A DNA stretch of 23,348 nucleotides from a virus: positions 1 to 23,348 of the IMG/VR virus record IMGVR_UViG_3300007960_000197; one strand, written 5' to 3'. This document shows, in pieces, positions 16,005 to 23,039 of the stretch. The notes under the pieces were generated by a model. The model saw only the letters and a list, made by a program, of their open reading frames with translations. It made no database searches and was not told where the DNA came from. Position 1 is the first letter of the stretch. Every line of letters begins with the position of its first letter. The position numbers and the translations under genes are program-made.

Positions 16005-16931
16005 TTAGTCTTCGTCATCCCAATTATTGATAATCGAACTAAGGTCATCATCGTCCGCAGGTTTGGGGGGTGCGGATTTTTTGACAACTTTTGTAGGCTC
16101 GTCAATGGGTTCTTCTACTACTTCCTCAGTTTCCTCAGTAGCAAACAATGGTGCAGGTTCTGCTTTCTTTTGAGGTGCAGGTTTTTCGGGTGCGGATTTA
16201 GATACACCGTCCGTCTGCGATACCGTGAACGTGATAGCCTTAACCGTATCGGGATGATCTTTTAAGTCAACCACTTGCTGTAACTCGTTTTCATCCAATG
16301 GACGAACAGCTTTGAAAAACAGCTTCGGTACACTAGCGTTCTCGTCGAACCGCATGTTGGTGACGATTGCGACAGCAGGGGTGTTGTGCGCTGACAGGAA
16401 CCGCGCGTATGCTTGCATTGGCATCTTACCATCTTTGGCTTCGCCGAATACAGAAGTCGCAGGTAGCTGTAGCTGATACACCTTATCTAACTGTCCTTCC
16501 AACGCAACAGCGAGACGCTGTGCAAAGCGACAAGCGCGGCTTCCACCTGCACCTGATCCCTTAATGCTTTGTGGACAATCCATACACCGTGAGGCTTGAC
16601 GGTTCTCTGGTGCAACCTCTTTGGCAGGTGCATTTGTATCGGCTGACCAACACTTAGGCGGTGTTGGGTTAGTATGATCGTACGCACTCTCATAATAAGA
16701 GCGTGAGATTGGAGCCGCGTTCACGATAACCATATTCATGTTATCTTCTTTACTGACGGACACTTGTTCGCCGTTGATGAACTCTCTGAACTTACTACCG
16801 TTGAGGCTGATACGGCGATTTTTGTCACCCCCACCAGACCCACTTAGCAGAGTGTTGTTTACATCTTGTAGACTCTTAAACAGGTCACTATTTGCAAGCG
16901 CATTGTTTTCAAACAAGGTAACATCGGACAT
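16005..16931 (-). CDS. Single-stranded DNA-binding-like protein (Cys cluster, acidic tail)
   Basis: 308 residues, with GGAGAAACTA before the ATG. A central Cys set (C94, C116, C119, C134, in the contexts KCWSAD, CMDCPQ and GSRACRF) looks like a zinc site. The core (about 60-245) is beta-rich. Then comes a Pro/Lys/Glu-rich linker and a very acidic end, DDDDLSSIINNWDDED. An acidic C-terminal tail is the hallmark of ssDNA-binding proteins such as T7 gp2.5, T4 gp32 and bacterial SSB, used to recruit partners, and T4 gp32 also has a zinc site. Its place between the HTH gene and the primase-helicase supports this. No sequence-level SSB family could be identified by eye, so the function is a reasoned inference. 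Confidence 0.65.
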   Translation of the reverse strand: MSDVTLFENNALANSDLFKSLQDVNNTLLSGSGGGDKNRRISLNGSKFREFINGEQVSVSKEDNMNMVIVNAAPISRSYYESAYDHTNPTPPKCWSADTNAPAKEVAPENRQASRCMDCPQSIKGSGAGGSRACRFAQRLAVALEGQLDKVYQLQLPATSVFGEAKDGKMPMQAYARFLSAHNTPAVAIVTNMRFDENASVPKLFFKAVRPLDENELQQVVDLKDHPDTVKAITFTVSQTDGVSKSAPEKPAPQKKAEPAPLFATEETEEVVEEPIDEPTKVVKKSAPPKPADDDDLSSIINNWDDED

Positions 16932-16941
16932 TAGTTTCTCC

Positions 16942-17256
16942 TTATAAATCTTCGTCTAAGCTGTACTCAGGCTCGGCATCGTGCTCGGTATAACCTCGCG
17001 CTAGCTCTACATTAGTAACAGCGGCTAACCCACCAACAGCCGCAGTTGCGCCGTTGGTCTTCTCCACTTTAGTTTCTTCCCCTGCCGCAATGGTCAGAGC
17101 AGTGGACACATCGTCGATTGAAAACCGATATGTGTTACCTACTTTTATGTAAGTATTTTTAGGTATATGTCCTTGTCGCACCCATGCGCGTATGGTCGAA
17201 ACCGATACAGAGAAGTGCTTGGACAAGTCTTCGATTGGAACAAAAGGTCCTGTCAT
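16942..17256 (-). CDS. Excisionase/MerR-type HTH DNA-binding protein
   Basis: 104 residues. The N-terminal 55 residues form a winged-helix HTH of the excisionase (helix-turn-helix 17) type: VPIEDLSKHFSVSVSTIRAW, then VRQGHIPKNTYIKVGNTYRF and the start of a third helix. The rest is low-complexity and acidic (EHDAEPEYSLDEDL). The start overlaps the upstream stop as ATGA, so it is translationally coupled to the Gp157-like gene. No integrase is present in the window, so the domain is more likely a regulator or replication accessory than a true excisionase. Confidence 0.75.
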   Translation of the reverse strand: MTGPFVPIEDLSKHFSVSVSTIRAWVRQGHIPKNTYIKVGNTYRFSIDDVSTALTIAAGEETKVEKTNGATAAVGGLAAVTNVELARGYTEHDAEPEYSLDEDL

Positions 17257-17654
17257 GATTTTTTCCTCACAGAAATGATATATTCAGAGTCCACATTAAG
17301 TCCTTTAGGTACGGTCTCTGGATTCTCTTCAAGGAATATTCGCACGTTGGTTTGGTTGAGCCGCTTTTCCAGAAACTCAGGTACGTTATGCTCCATTACA
17401 AATTGGTGCATAGCTTCCCAGTCGCTAGTCCAGTAGCGCGTCTTCACCGAACGGTAGAAAATACCCTCAGAAGTTTTAACGCTCTCAAGCCCCTGCTCTT
17501 TGCAGTAGTCGAGTAACGCGGCCTTGACTTGATCCAGTTGGTGGTTCAAGTCCTCTTCTTGCTTCTTAAATTCCGCAGAAAGCTGTGCCTTCTTATCACG
17601 GATTTTTAAGTACACACGTGTTAGCTTTTCGGCTAACTTTTTGTCCTCACTCAT
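17253..17654 (-). CDS. Gp157-like phage protein (coiled coil plus alpha/beta domain)
   Basis: 133 residues, with SD AATAGGAGAACTTT before the ATG. Residues 1-55 are a Lys/Glu/Gln coiled coil. Residues 56-133 contain TSEGIFYRSVKTRYW, NQTNVRIFLEENPETVPKGL and a final beta strand (EYIISVRKKS). The arrangement (helical N-terminus, then a strand with 'K-T-x-x-G-x-F' and a closing beta segment) recalls the siphovirus Gp157 family, which sits in phage replication or anti-defence neighbourhoods. The assignment is tentative. It is the first gene after a predicted promoter. Confidence 0.6.
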   Translation of the reverse strand: MSEDKKLAEKLTRVYLKIRDKKAQLSAEFKKQEEDLNHQLDQVKAALLDYCKEQGLESVKTSEGIFYRSVKTRYWTSDWEAMHQFVMEHNVPEFLEKRLNQTNVRIFLEENPETVPKGLNVDSEYIISVRKKS

Positions 17655-17672
17655 AAAGTTCTCCTATTCGCA

Positions 17673-17686
17673 CGACATAACTGTCG
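17673..17686 (-). promoter_or_regulatory. Small palindrome between promoter and Gp157-like gene
   Basis: CGACA-TAAC-TGTCG forms a perfect five-base-pair inverted repeat. It lies just downstream of the predicted -10 and upstream of the SD, where an operator or 5'-UTR hairpin would act. Confidence 0.4.
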
Positions 17687-17694
17687 GGATGTTT

Positions 17695-17723
17695 ACTCTA
17701 CTAACGCATAATGAGTTAGTCAA
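17695..17723 (-). promoter_or_regulatory. Candidate sigma70-type promoter inside the replication operon
   Basis: Reading leftward, TTGACT (17723-17718, five of six to consensus) is followed by a 17-base spacer and TAGAGT (17700-17695, four of six). The -35 overlaps the last codons of the SNF2 helicase gene. It could drive the Gp157-like, HTH, ssDNA-binding-like and primase-helicase genes separately from the upstream half of the operon. Predicted by eye only. Confidence 0.45.
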
Positions 17724-19263
17724 GTAATTCTTTGTAAAGATCAATCATTTTTGTGTGTACGTCTATTCTGCTATCTAATAGTGTGTAAACACGTTTCTCT
17801 ACGGCTGATCCTTGTAGCTGCACGACGGTACACTTGTGGTCTTGTCCTGACCTGTGAACACGTGCGTTAGCTTGGGCGTAAGTCTCCAACGAGCTTGTTG
17901 GCCCCCACCAAACAACGGTGTTAGCGGCGGTGAGCGTGACCCCATGCGCGGCGGCTTGCGGCTGTATCACCAACACTTTCGGGTTTGGAGTAGTCTGGAA
18001 ACGGTGAAAGATGTCTGTCCGTTTGGGTGCAGATACATCCCCACGTATGATCTCGGTGGTTATCCCATCGTCAAGTAGCTTCCCTGCGAGGATGTCGATG
18101 GTATGTTTGAACGGCACAAAAACCAGAACTTTCTTACTGCTCTCGTCAATCACCTCTCGTAATACTTTGTAGCGGTTCTTGATGTCGAACTCCAATGCTT
18201 CTCCGTTGTCGGTGTAGACCGCACCAGAAGATATTTGTAGGAGTTTGCTCATGTTGATGGCGGCGTTGGGTGCCGTGATTTCTTCACCTGCGGCCTGTAA
18301 AACAAGTTTATCTTTGAGTTCCTTGTAATACTTCTTCTGCTGGCGCGTGAGTTCCACCTCGCGTTTGGCGTAAACCATGTCAGGCAGATCAAGGCATTCG
18401 TCTTTTGTAAAGCGGATGGCAGGTTGCAGTGCGTTGTACACTGTCTCGGTCGCTGTCTCTTTCGGCTTCCATTTGAAGTTGGTGACTTTGTACATCACCA
18501 TATCTCGGAACGAACCAAAGAACCGTGGTACGGCAGTGGGGTTGACCAGTTTCGCAATACCATACGCATCTAGGGGTGACTGTGCGGCAGGTGTGCCTGT
18601 CATCATCCAGAGCCAAGTCTGGTCGGTTAACAGCTTATTCAGTGTCTTCCATCGTTTGGTCTGTGCGTTCTTATAGTGTGTAGCTTCATCGACAATGATG
18701 CAGTCAAAGCCGCCGTTCGCAATGTCTTCGGCAACGATCTCCACACCGTCATAGTTAATGATGACGTAATCAGAGCCTTGGTTGATGATCTTTCTGCGCT
18801 TCTCTTTAGCACCGTAAGCCACGTCCACCGTGCGGTGCATGGCAAAACTAAACAAGTCATTACGCCATGCGCTATCCATGATGGAAAGCGGGCAGATAAC
18901 TAACACACGGTTTACCTTGCCCTGTGTCATTAGAAAGTCGGATGCCCAGATTGCAGATGCAGTCTTGCCAGTGCCTTGCTCGTTAAAACAGAACGCTCGA
19001 CGGTTCATCGTAAGGAATGCGGCTGTGGTCTTCTGGTGTTCGTACGGTTTGTACTGTCCAGACCACTCGTACTTCCCCTCGATGGGGGATGGTACGTTAA
19101 TGTTTAGCTTCTTTAAGGTATGAGCCTCGTCGATACCCCAGTTCACCACAACTTGATTATCTGATAGTTCTCGACTCTTCTCGACAACTTTCGTAACTTT
19201 GTTGGGGTTTTTTAGGCGCAATAATAGCGCCTTGTTTTCCAATATCTGCACATCGTTCTCCAT
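17716..19263 (-). CDS. SNF2-type DEAD/DEAH superfamily 2 helicase
   Basis: 515 residues with a full superfamily 2 motif set: Q/P-rich entry (YKPYEHQKTT, 71-80), Walker A EQGTGKTAS (G97-T101), motif II DEAT (192-195), motif III MTGTP (221-225), and a C-terminal RecA domain with QANARVHRSGQ (464-474, arginine finger R468/R471). SNF2-like phage helicases act as DNA translocases in replication, recombination or displacement of bound proteins. The length is typical of phage members without accessory domains. The ATG follows a CGCC-GAAA-GGCG hairpin that contains the only SD-like bases (AAGG). Lies between the HNH-like gene and the Gp157-like gene. Confidence 0.9.
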   Translation of the reverse strand: MENDVQILENKALLLRLKNPNKVTKVVEKSRELSDNQVVVNWGIDEAHTLKKLNINVPSPIEGKYEWSGQYKPYEHQKTTAAFLTMNRRAFCFNEQGTGKTASAIWASDFLMTQGKVNRVLVICPLSIMDSAWRNDLFSFAMHRTVDVAYGAKEKRRKIINQGSDYVIINYDGVEIVAEDIANGGFDCIIVDEATHYKNAQTKRWKTLNKLLTDQTWLWMMTGTPAAQSPLDAYGIAKLVNPTAVPRFFGSFRDMVMYKVTNFKWKPKETATETVYNALQPAIRFTKDECLDLPDMVYAKREVELTRQQKKYYKELKDKLVLQAAGEEITAPNAAINMSKLLQISSGAVYTDNGEALEFDIKNRYKVLREVIDESSKKVLVFVPFKHTIDILAGKLLDDGITTEIIRGDVSAPKRTDIFHRFQTTPNPKVLVIQPQAAAHGVTLTAANTVVWWGPTSSLETYAQANARVHRSGQDHKCTVVQLQGSAVEKRVYTLLDSRIDVHTKMIDLYKELLD

Positions 19264-19268
19264 CGCAA

Positions 19269-19301
19269 CGCCTTTCGGCGCGGTGTTAGTGTCGCACTAA
19301 C
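19269..19301 (-). promoter_or_regulatory. Twin hairpins filling the spacer before the SNF2 helicase
   Basis: On the - transcript a perfect seven-base-pair hairpin GTTAGTG-CGA-CACTAAC (19301-19285) comes directly after the HNH-like gene's stop. It is followed by CGCC-GAAA-GGCG (19280-19269), a GNRA tetraloop ending five bases before the helicase ATG. The second hairpin holds the only purine-rich SD-like stretch, so it may limit translation of the helicase. No U-tract follows, arguing against termination. Confidence 0.55.
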
Positions 19302-19583
19302 TTATTTCTTTTTGCCTTTGCTCAAGGCTCCACCTGCCGCGCGGTTGCGGCGGCGGCTCTGTACAGTTACACCGTCTTTATTGGAACCGCCACGAGACAA
19401 TGGCTTCTTGTGTGCCACGTCTTTACCCTCTCGCTTGTCGGCTTTCCCGTTCTTGTTAGCGTCTTTACCTGTCTTATCCATCTTCCTACGGGCACGCTGA
19501 CGTTCCATACGCGCCTTAAATTCTTTACTCCCGACAGGCTTGTTCTTCTGTTTGGGGCGGTCTTTGGGGTTTTTGTACGGCAT
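19302..19583 (-). CDS. Small basic HNH-like protein (degenerate)
   Basis: 93 residues. The start ATG overlaps the nuclease stop as TAATG, so this start is preferred over a longer frame reading back into the nuclease gene. The product is extremely Lys/Arg-rich, with GKDVAHKKPLSRGGSN and a following RRRNR. This matches the core of an HNH nuclease (DH...PLSxGGSN...N) but lacks the zinc-binding CxxC pairs, and the central Asn is not obvious. It may be a small HNH/HNN nuclease or merely a basic DNA-binding protein. Its position beside the Cas4-like nuclease and the SNF2 helicase suggests DNA processing. Confidence 0.65.
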   Translation of the reverse strand: MPYKNPKDRPKQKNKPVGSKEFKARMERQRARRKMDKTGKDANKNGKADKREGKDVAHKKPLSRGGSNKDGVTVQSRRRNRAAGGALSKGKKK

Positions 19584-20254
19584 TAGTTGCTCCCGTTGTG
19601 AGGACATACAGTTACTGGACAGTGCCGTTTGCACAATCCATTCGGGCGTGGGTTCCAAACATCTTTGTCGGCGGCGGTCTTCATGGCGTTGTACTTGCCC
19701 TGCCATTTCACCCACAGTTCTTGCTCATCATACTCGTCATAGCTTGCTTTGATGAGATCGTTACTGACCACAAAGACTAGCCCACCCCTGACTTTTTTGA
19801 TGTCGGGGTAGTGCAGAAACACAGCTAATGCCATCAGTTCTAGCTGACCTTTGTCCGCATACCGTGCGTTCTTACCAGTCTTATAATCAATAACCCACGC
19901 AGTCTGACCTAACGTGTCAATGATTAGTAAGTCTGCAATCCCTCGAAACCATACGTCCTTGTCATAGAAACCACAGGGTTTGAGGTTCTCTGTGATCCCC
20001 ATCTTTTGCTCGCATAGCTTGACCCCTCGTTTGGCGTTCAGGGAATCAAGCACTGGTTGAGCATACGTAAACTTCTCAGGGAGTGGAGTACCATCTTTAA
20101 CGTAGTCTTCGGCGCTTTTGTGAAACGCATTACCGTAACGGATAGCCTCAGTCTCAACGAACGGATACTCTTTGAGTATTTTCTCGTGGTAAAACTGTTT
20201 AGGGCATTGCTCGAATGCTTTGATCTTACTAAACGACCACGGTGCTACACTCAT
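19583..20254 (-). CDS. PD-(D/E)XK exonuclease, Cas4/RecB family
   Basis: 223 residues with the usual RecB-like motifs: SFSKIKAFEQCPKQFYHEK (7-25), GNAFHKSAED (H45), WFRGIADLLI (D108), VIDYKTGK (D123, K125) and QLELMALAVF (Q137). C17 together with C208, C212 and C217 forms the pattern that holds a [4Fe-4S] cluster in Cas4 and AddB nucleases. The enzyme would resect or process DNA ends for replication or recombination. The start overlaps the polymerase stop (ATGA), so the two are translationally coupled. Confidence 0.88.
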   Translation of the reverse strand: MSVAPWSFSKIKAFEQCPKQFYHEKILKEYPFVETEAIRYGNAFHKSAEDYVKDGTPLPEKFTYAQPVLDSLNAKRGVKLCEQKMGITENLKPCGFYDKDVWFRGIADLLIIDTLGQTAWVIDYKTGKNARYADKGQLELMALAVFLHYPDIKKVRGGLVFVVSNDLIKASYDEYDEQELWVKWQGKYNAMKTAADKDVWNPRPNGLCKRHCPVTVCPHNGSN

Positions 20255-22080
20255 TCACAATCTCCGTACGATTTCCCAGTTCCACTTTCACAGTCAATCG
20301 GCAGACCTTCTGCCCAGTCGGGTATCCAACGCATACATTGTTCGACATACGCCTGTGTTTCCTCGACTTCATCGTCTTTCGCACAGACCACAATCGAATC
20401 GTGAACAGTTAGCACAACGCGACATCTCTTGCTAATTTGTAACATTTGCTCACCAATAATGCAACGCGCTATCGCCTGACACACGTTTTCAGTGACCTTC
20501 CCACCATATATTCTGGTGCGTCCACGGCGTGTCTTATAGCTGTACTCCAACCCAGTATCAGTGTGATCGGCTGATAAGTCGTCATAGCGCAGTGTCAATC
20601 CAGATGGAAGTAAGATACCGCGTTCTGATCCCAACACTTTCAGCACACCTGACTTACCAATCTGTACGCTGTCGCCGTTGACCATGTTCTTGACCATGTT
20701 CTGACAGTTGCGCCATAACTGATTGATTTTCCAGTTAGCTTCACGATAGATGTTTATGACCCGACGGGCCTCGTCCAGTTCCATATCAAACCCAAACGTC
20801 TTTAGCTGTGCTTGAAACGTCACTGCTCCCATGCCGTAACCTGCGCCAAGGATCGTGGTTTTACCAACGAACCGCTGATCTTTAGTTACGTCATCGACAT
20901 CTACATTGTAGATACGAGCCGCCATCTTCTTATATACATCTTCGTTGTTGGCGAACGCCTCAGTAAGATCGTCCTGTTCCGCAAGCCATGCGAGTACACG
21001 TGCTTCGATCTGTGCGCTATCGGCATCAACCAAGGTGTGTCCTGCTGGCGCGAGGATGCTACGCTTTAACTTCTTACCATTTGGCCCACGGCTTGGTAGG
21101 TTCTGCATGTTGATCTTGTCATCACCACCCCATCGCCCAGTATGTGCGGCGTAGTAGCGAACAGGCACGGGCAACGTGCCACGTTTACCTATGTCGATGA
21201 ACCGCTGAGTTCTGGTTTCCTCTAAGGTACTCTTGGTACCCAGACGTGCCGCTACCACAGCTTGCACCCTGTCATCTTCATGGTCAGTTAACGCCTTGAA
21301 AGCCTCGTCGCTCTTAGCGAACGCGAAAGTTTCTTTGCCAGTAGTCGGGCTAGTCTTCATTGGTGGGCTAACACCCAACCCTTGCAGGACCTCCGCAAAC
21401 TTGGGGTTAGACATGAGATCGTCTTTACACACACCTGCACTCTCAAGCAGTTGGTCTTTCCGCTCCCTCGTATCCTCCAGATGCTGTTCAAGCAGACCAA
21501 TATCCAACTCCAGACATGGCTCGGTAAACATCCGTAAGGTAAGGTCAACCATTCTAAGTTCTTGTTTAGGAAAGCCTTTACGTAAAAAGATGTTGAATAG
21601 TTTGTGTGTTAACTCGACATCATTTATGCAGTAGTCGCCATACAGGGCTAACTGATCGTCGGTAAAGTCTGCTCGTCGTTTACCTAAAGCGTTTAGAACC
21701 TCGGTACCTTTAGCGCCGATGCCATATCTTTCAGATAACGCCCTGAGACTGCCACCAACTTCCACGCCATGAAGAGCACGGGCGATACACAAAGTATCGG
21801 TATAAATGCGAGGATGAACATCAAACACCCAAGACAAAATGGCACCATCAAACATAGTGTTATGAGCAAGTACCATGCTCTTTTCCCACGCGAAGCTATG
21901 TAAGTATCGCTTGAGTTCGTCGTGGGTTCCGCTTGCCCATTCAGTTCCTTCATTGTTCACCTTAACACCTACGCCAATCACCTCAAATCGGGGATCACGT
22001 ACGTACTCCTCAGTAGTTAACTTGGACAGGGAATAATCCCTGTCATAATAAGTTTCAAAATCTAACGTGATTAAGTCCAT
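20251..22080 (-). CDS. Family A DNA polymerase with 3'-5' exonuclease (Leu at the Pol I 762 position)
   Basis: 609 residues from ATG at 22080. A GTG three bases upstream is possible, but the ATG has GAGGTG with a better five-base spacing. Exonuclease motifs: LDFET (D7, E9), AHNTMFDGAI (F77, D78), YCIND (Y150, D154). Polymerase motifs: A, DSAQIEAR (D354); B, RFVGKTTILGAGYG (R403, K407, Y415); C, TVHDS (D561). The O-helix position equivalent to E. coli Phe762 is Leu (L411). Motif C has Ser where Glu is usual; the catalytic Asp is kept. There is no 5'-3' exonuclease domain, as normal for phage enzymes. It replicates the phage genome with the primase-helicase. TGATG overlap with the DUF3310 gene. 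Confidence 0.95.
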   Translation of the reverse strand: MDLITLDFETYYDRDYSLSKLTTEEYVRDPRFEVIGVGVKVNNEGTEWASGTHDELKRYLHSFAWEKSMVLAHNTMFDGAILSWVFDVHPRIYTDTLCIARALHGVEVGGSLRALSERYGIGAKGTEVLNALGKRRADFTDDQLALYGDYCINDVELTHKLFNIFLRKGFPKQELRMVDLTLRMFTEPCLELDIGLLEQHLEDTRERKDQLLESAGVCKDDLMSNPKFAEVLQGLGVSPPMKTSPTTGKETFAFAKSDEAFKALTDHEDDRVQAVVAARLGTKSTLEETRTQRFIDIGKRGTLPVPVRYYAAHTGRWGGDDKINMQNLPSRGPNGKKLKRSILAPAGHTLVDADSAQIEARVLAWLAEQDDLTEAFANNEDVYKKMAARIYNVDVDDVTKDQRFVGKTTILGAGYGMGAVTFQAQLKTFGFDMELDEARRVINIYREANWKINQLWRNCQNMVKNMVNGDSVQIGKSGVLKVLGSERGILLPSGLTLRYDDLSADHTDTGLEYSYKTRRGRTRIYGGKVTENVCQAIARCIIGEQMLQISKRCRVVLTVHDSIVVCAKDDEVEETQAYVEQCMRWIPDWAEGLPIDCESGTGKSYGDCE

Positions 22081-22481
22081 CACTTCACCTCTAGCAGTTT
22101 CTGCATGTAATGACCTGCTTTGTCCAAGTCGTTCGCGTTCTTCTCTCTGGCAAGATACTTAATAATGTTGCCCTTCAAGAACCCGATAAACTCGTCCTTA
22201 GTCATCCATGCTTCCATTGCCTCCCAAGGCTCGACGGATAAACCCACGTAATGTTCCCCACCAACCTGTCGTAGGTTGGCGGTTTGTGGCTTTTTTCCGG
22301 TGCTTGTCGCTTCCTCCTCTGCGATAAACACCTCTTTCGGCGTACCGATCTTTTGCATTAACTTGTAAACGTATCCATACGAAACGCCTGTAGCCTTTGC
22401 GACCTCCGCAGGGGTGGCGGTTTTGTTCTTAACTAGGTAGGCCCGAACTGCGTCAGCTTTGGGGGATGATTTAGTAGTCAT
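22080..22481 (-). CDS. HTH plus DUF3310 protein (nucleotide-kinase-like C-terminus)
   Basis: 133 residues. The N-terminal part (about 7-47) is a helix-turn-helix (TPAEVAKATGVSYGYVYKLM). The C-terminal part (about 72-130) is DUF3310: VGGEHYVGLSVEPWEAMEAW, FLKGNIIKYLAREK and DLDKAGHYMQKLL. As I recall, the domain is shared with T7 gp1.7, a nucleotide kinase, but the function of stand-alone DUF3310 proteins is mostly unknown. Fusing it to an HTH suggests DNA-linked regulation. The leader ATAGGAGAACGACAT recurs before the winged-helix gene upstream. The stop overlaps the polymerase start. Confidence 0.85.
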   Translation of the reverse strand: MTTKSSPKADAVRAYLVKNKTATPAEVAKATGVSYGYVYKLMQKIGTPKEVFIAEEEATSTGKKPQTANLRQVGGEHYVGLSVEPWEAMEAWMTKDEFIGFLKGNIIKYLAREKNANDLDKAGHYMQKLLEVK

Positions 22482-22558
22482 GATGTCGTTCTCCTATTGC
22501 GCGTACGATATAAAATTAAACACAGACCCTCGTACGGAAAAAGCCCATGCCCTTGGTT
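22482..22558 (-). promoter_or_regulatory. Spacer with paired CGTACG palindromes
   Basis: This AT-rich spacer holds two CGTACG palindromes (22502-22507 and 22531-22536, 29 bp apart start to start) flanking TTTAATTTTATAT, and a good SD (AGGAG) for the DUF3310 gene. The arrangement would suit a regulator site over a weak promoter, but no convincing -35/-10 pair is seen. Confidence 0.3.
22483..22497 (-). promoter_or_regulatory. Repeated SD leader (copy 2 of ATAGGAGAACGACAT)
   Basis: This copy is identical over 15 nt to the leader of the winged-helix gene but sits three bases further from its ATG (CATCATG instead of CATG). Confidence 0.6.
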
Positions 22559-22711
22559 TTACTCAGGTGCTTGCTCAGCCTTTCGCCTAGCGTGTTTCGC
22601 ACCGTAAGAAAAAAAGAGGCGCATTGGTGAATACCACGGCGCGAGCAGGTAAGCGGCTTCACACTTTAATGCGATAGCGATCCACTCGGGTTTAGTTCGT
22701 TGTTTTTTCAC
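22559..22711 (-). CDS. Small basic protein (50 aa), unknown
   Basis: The likely start is GTG at 22711, preceded by GGGAGG with a six-base spacer inside the end of the winged-helix gene (20-bp overlap). The product begins MKKQRTKPEWIAIALKCEAA, then has a Trp/Tyr/Phe-rich middle (YLLAPWYSPMRLFFSYG) and a basic tail (KHARRKAEQAPE). The good SD and operon position favour a real gene. The hydrophobic middle is short for a membrane span. Function unknown. Confidence 0.55.
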   Translation of the reverse strand: MKKQRTKPEWIAIALKCEAAYLLAPWYSPMRLFFSYGAKHARRKAEQAPE

Positions 22712-22997
22712 GGCACACCTCCCACAAAATACAAGCCTTACCCCATTGCGTCTTACCACGCTTACCGCTGTCTCGTATGCGTCTATCGTTTGATAGTTCA
22801 GATAGTCGGGGTTGGACTGATACGTAGGGGCGACCTAAAATCTCGGCGACCTGTTCAGTGCTCAAAGGGGTGGGGGTTTGCGTTAGCAGGGTGTAAACTT
22901 GTTCGCGTAAGGTGGTCTTCTTACCCCCTACGTTGCTAGCGGCGGCGAGACTTGTATCCCGATGCTGATAGCCTATACCTTCTTCGGTATATCCCAT
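22692..22997 (-). CDS. Winged-helix DNA-binding regulator
   Basis: 101 residues, with leader ATAGGAGAACGAC directly before the ATG. After an N-terminal tail, residues 27-95 form a winged helix: TLREQVYTLLTQTPTPLSTE, QVAEILGRPYVSVQPRLSEL as the HTH pair, then a wing with RIRDSGKRGKTQWG and ILWEV. This is a phage type I have seen near replication genes. It probably regulates early transcription or acts at an origin. No ligand pocket or dimer domain is evident. Confidence 0.8.
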   Translation of the reverse strand: MGYTEEGIGYQHRDTSLAAASNVGGKKTTLREQVYTLLTQTPTPLSTEQVAEILGRPYVSVQPRLSELSNDRRIRDSGKRGKTQWGKACILWEVCREKTTN

Positions 22998-23010
22998 GTC
23001 GTTCTCCTAT
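22998..23010 (-). promoter_or_regulatory. Repeated SD leader (copy 1 of ATAGGAGAACGACAT)
   Basis: The 15-nt sequence ATAGGAGAACGACAT, which runs into this gene's own ATG, occurs identically before the DUF3310 gene (22497-22483). Shorter TAGGAGAA versions precede the genes starting at 17654 and 23245. It is an unusually well-conserved ribosome-binding leader in the early operon. Confidence 0.6.
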
Positions 23011-23039
23011 GTTTGTAGTGCCTAAACAGGTGAGCCTTC

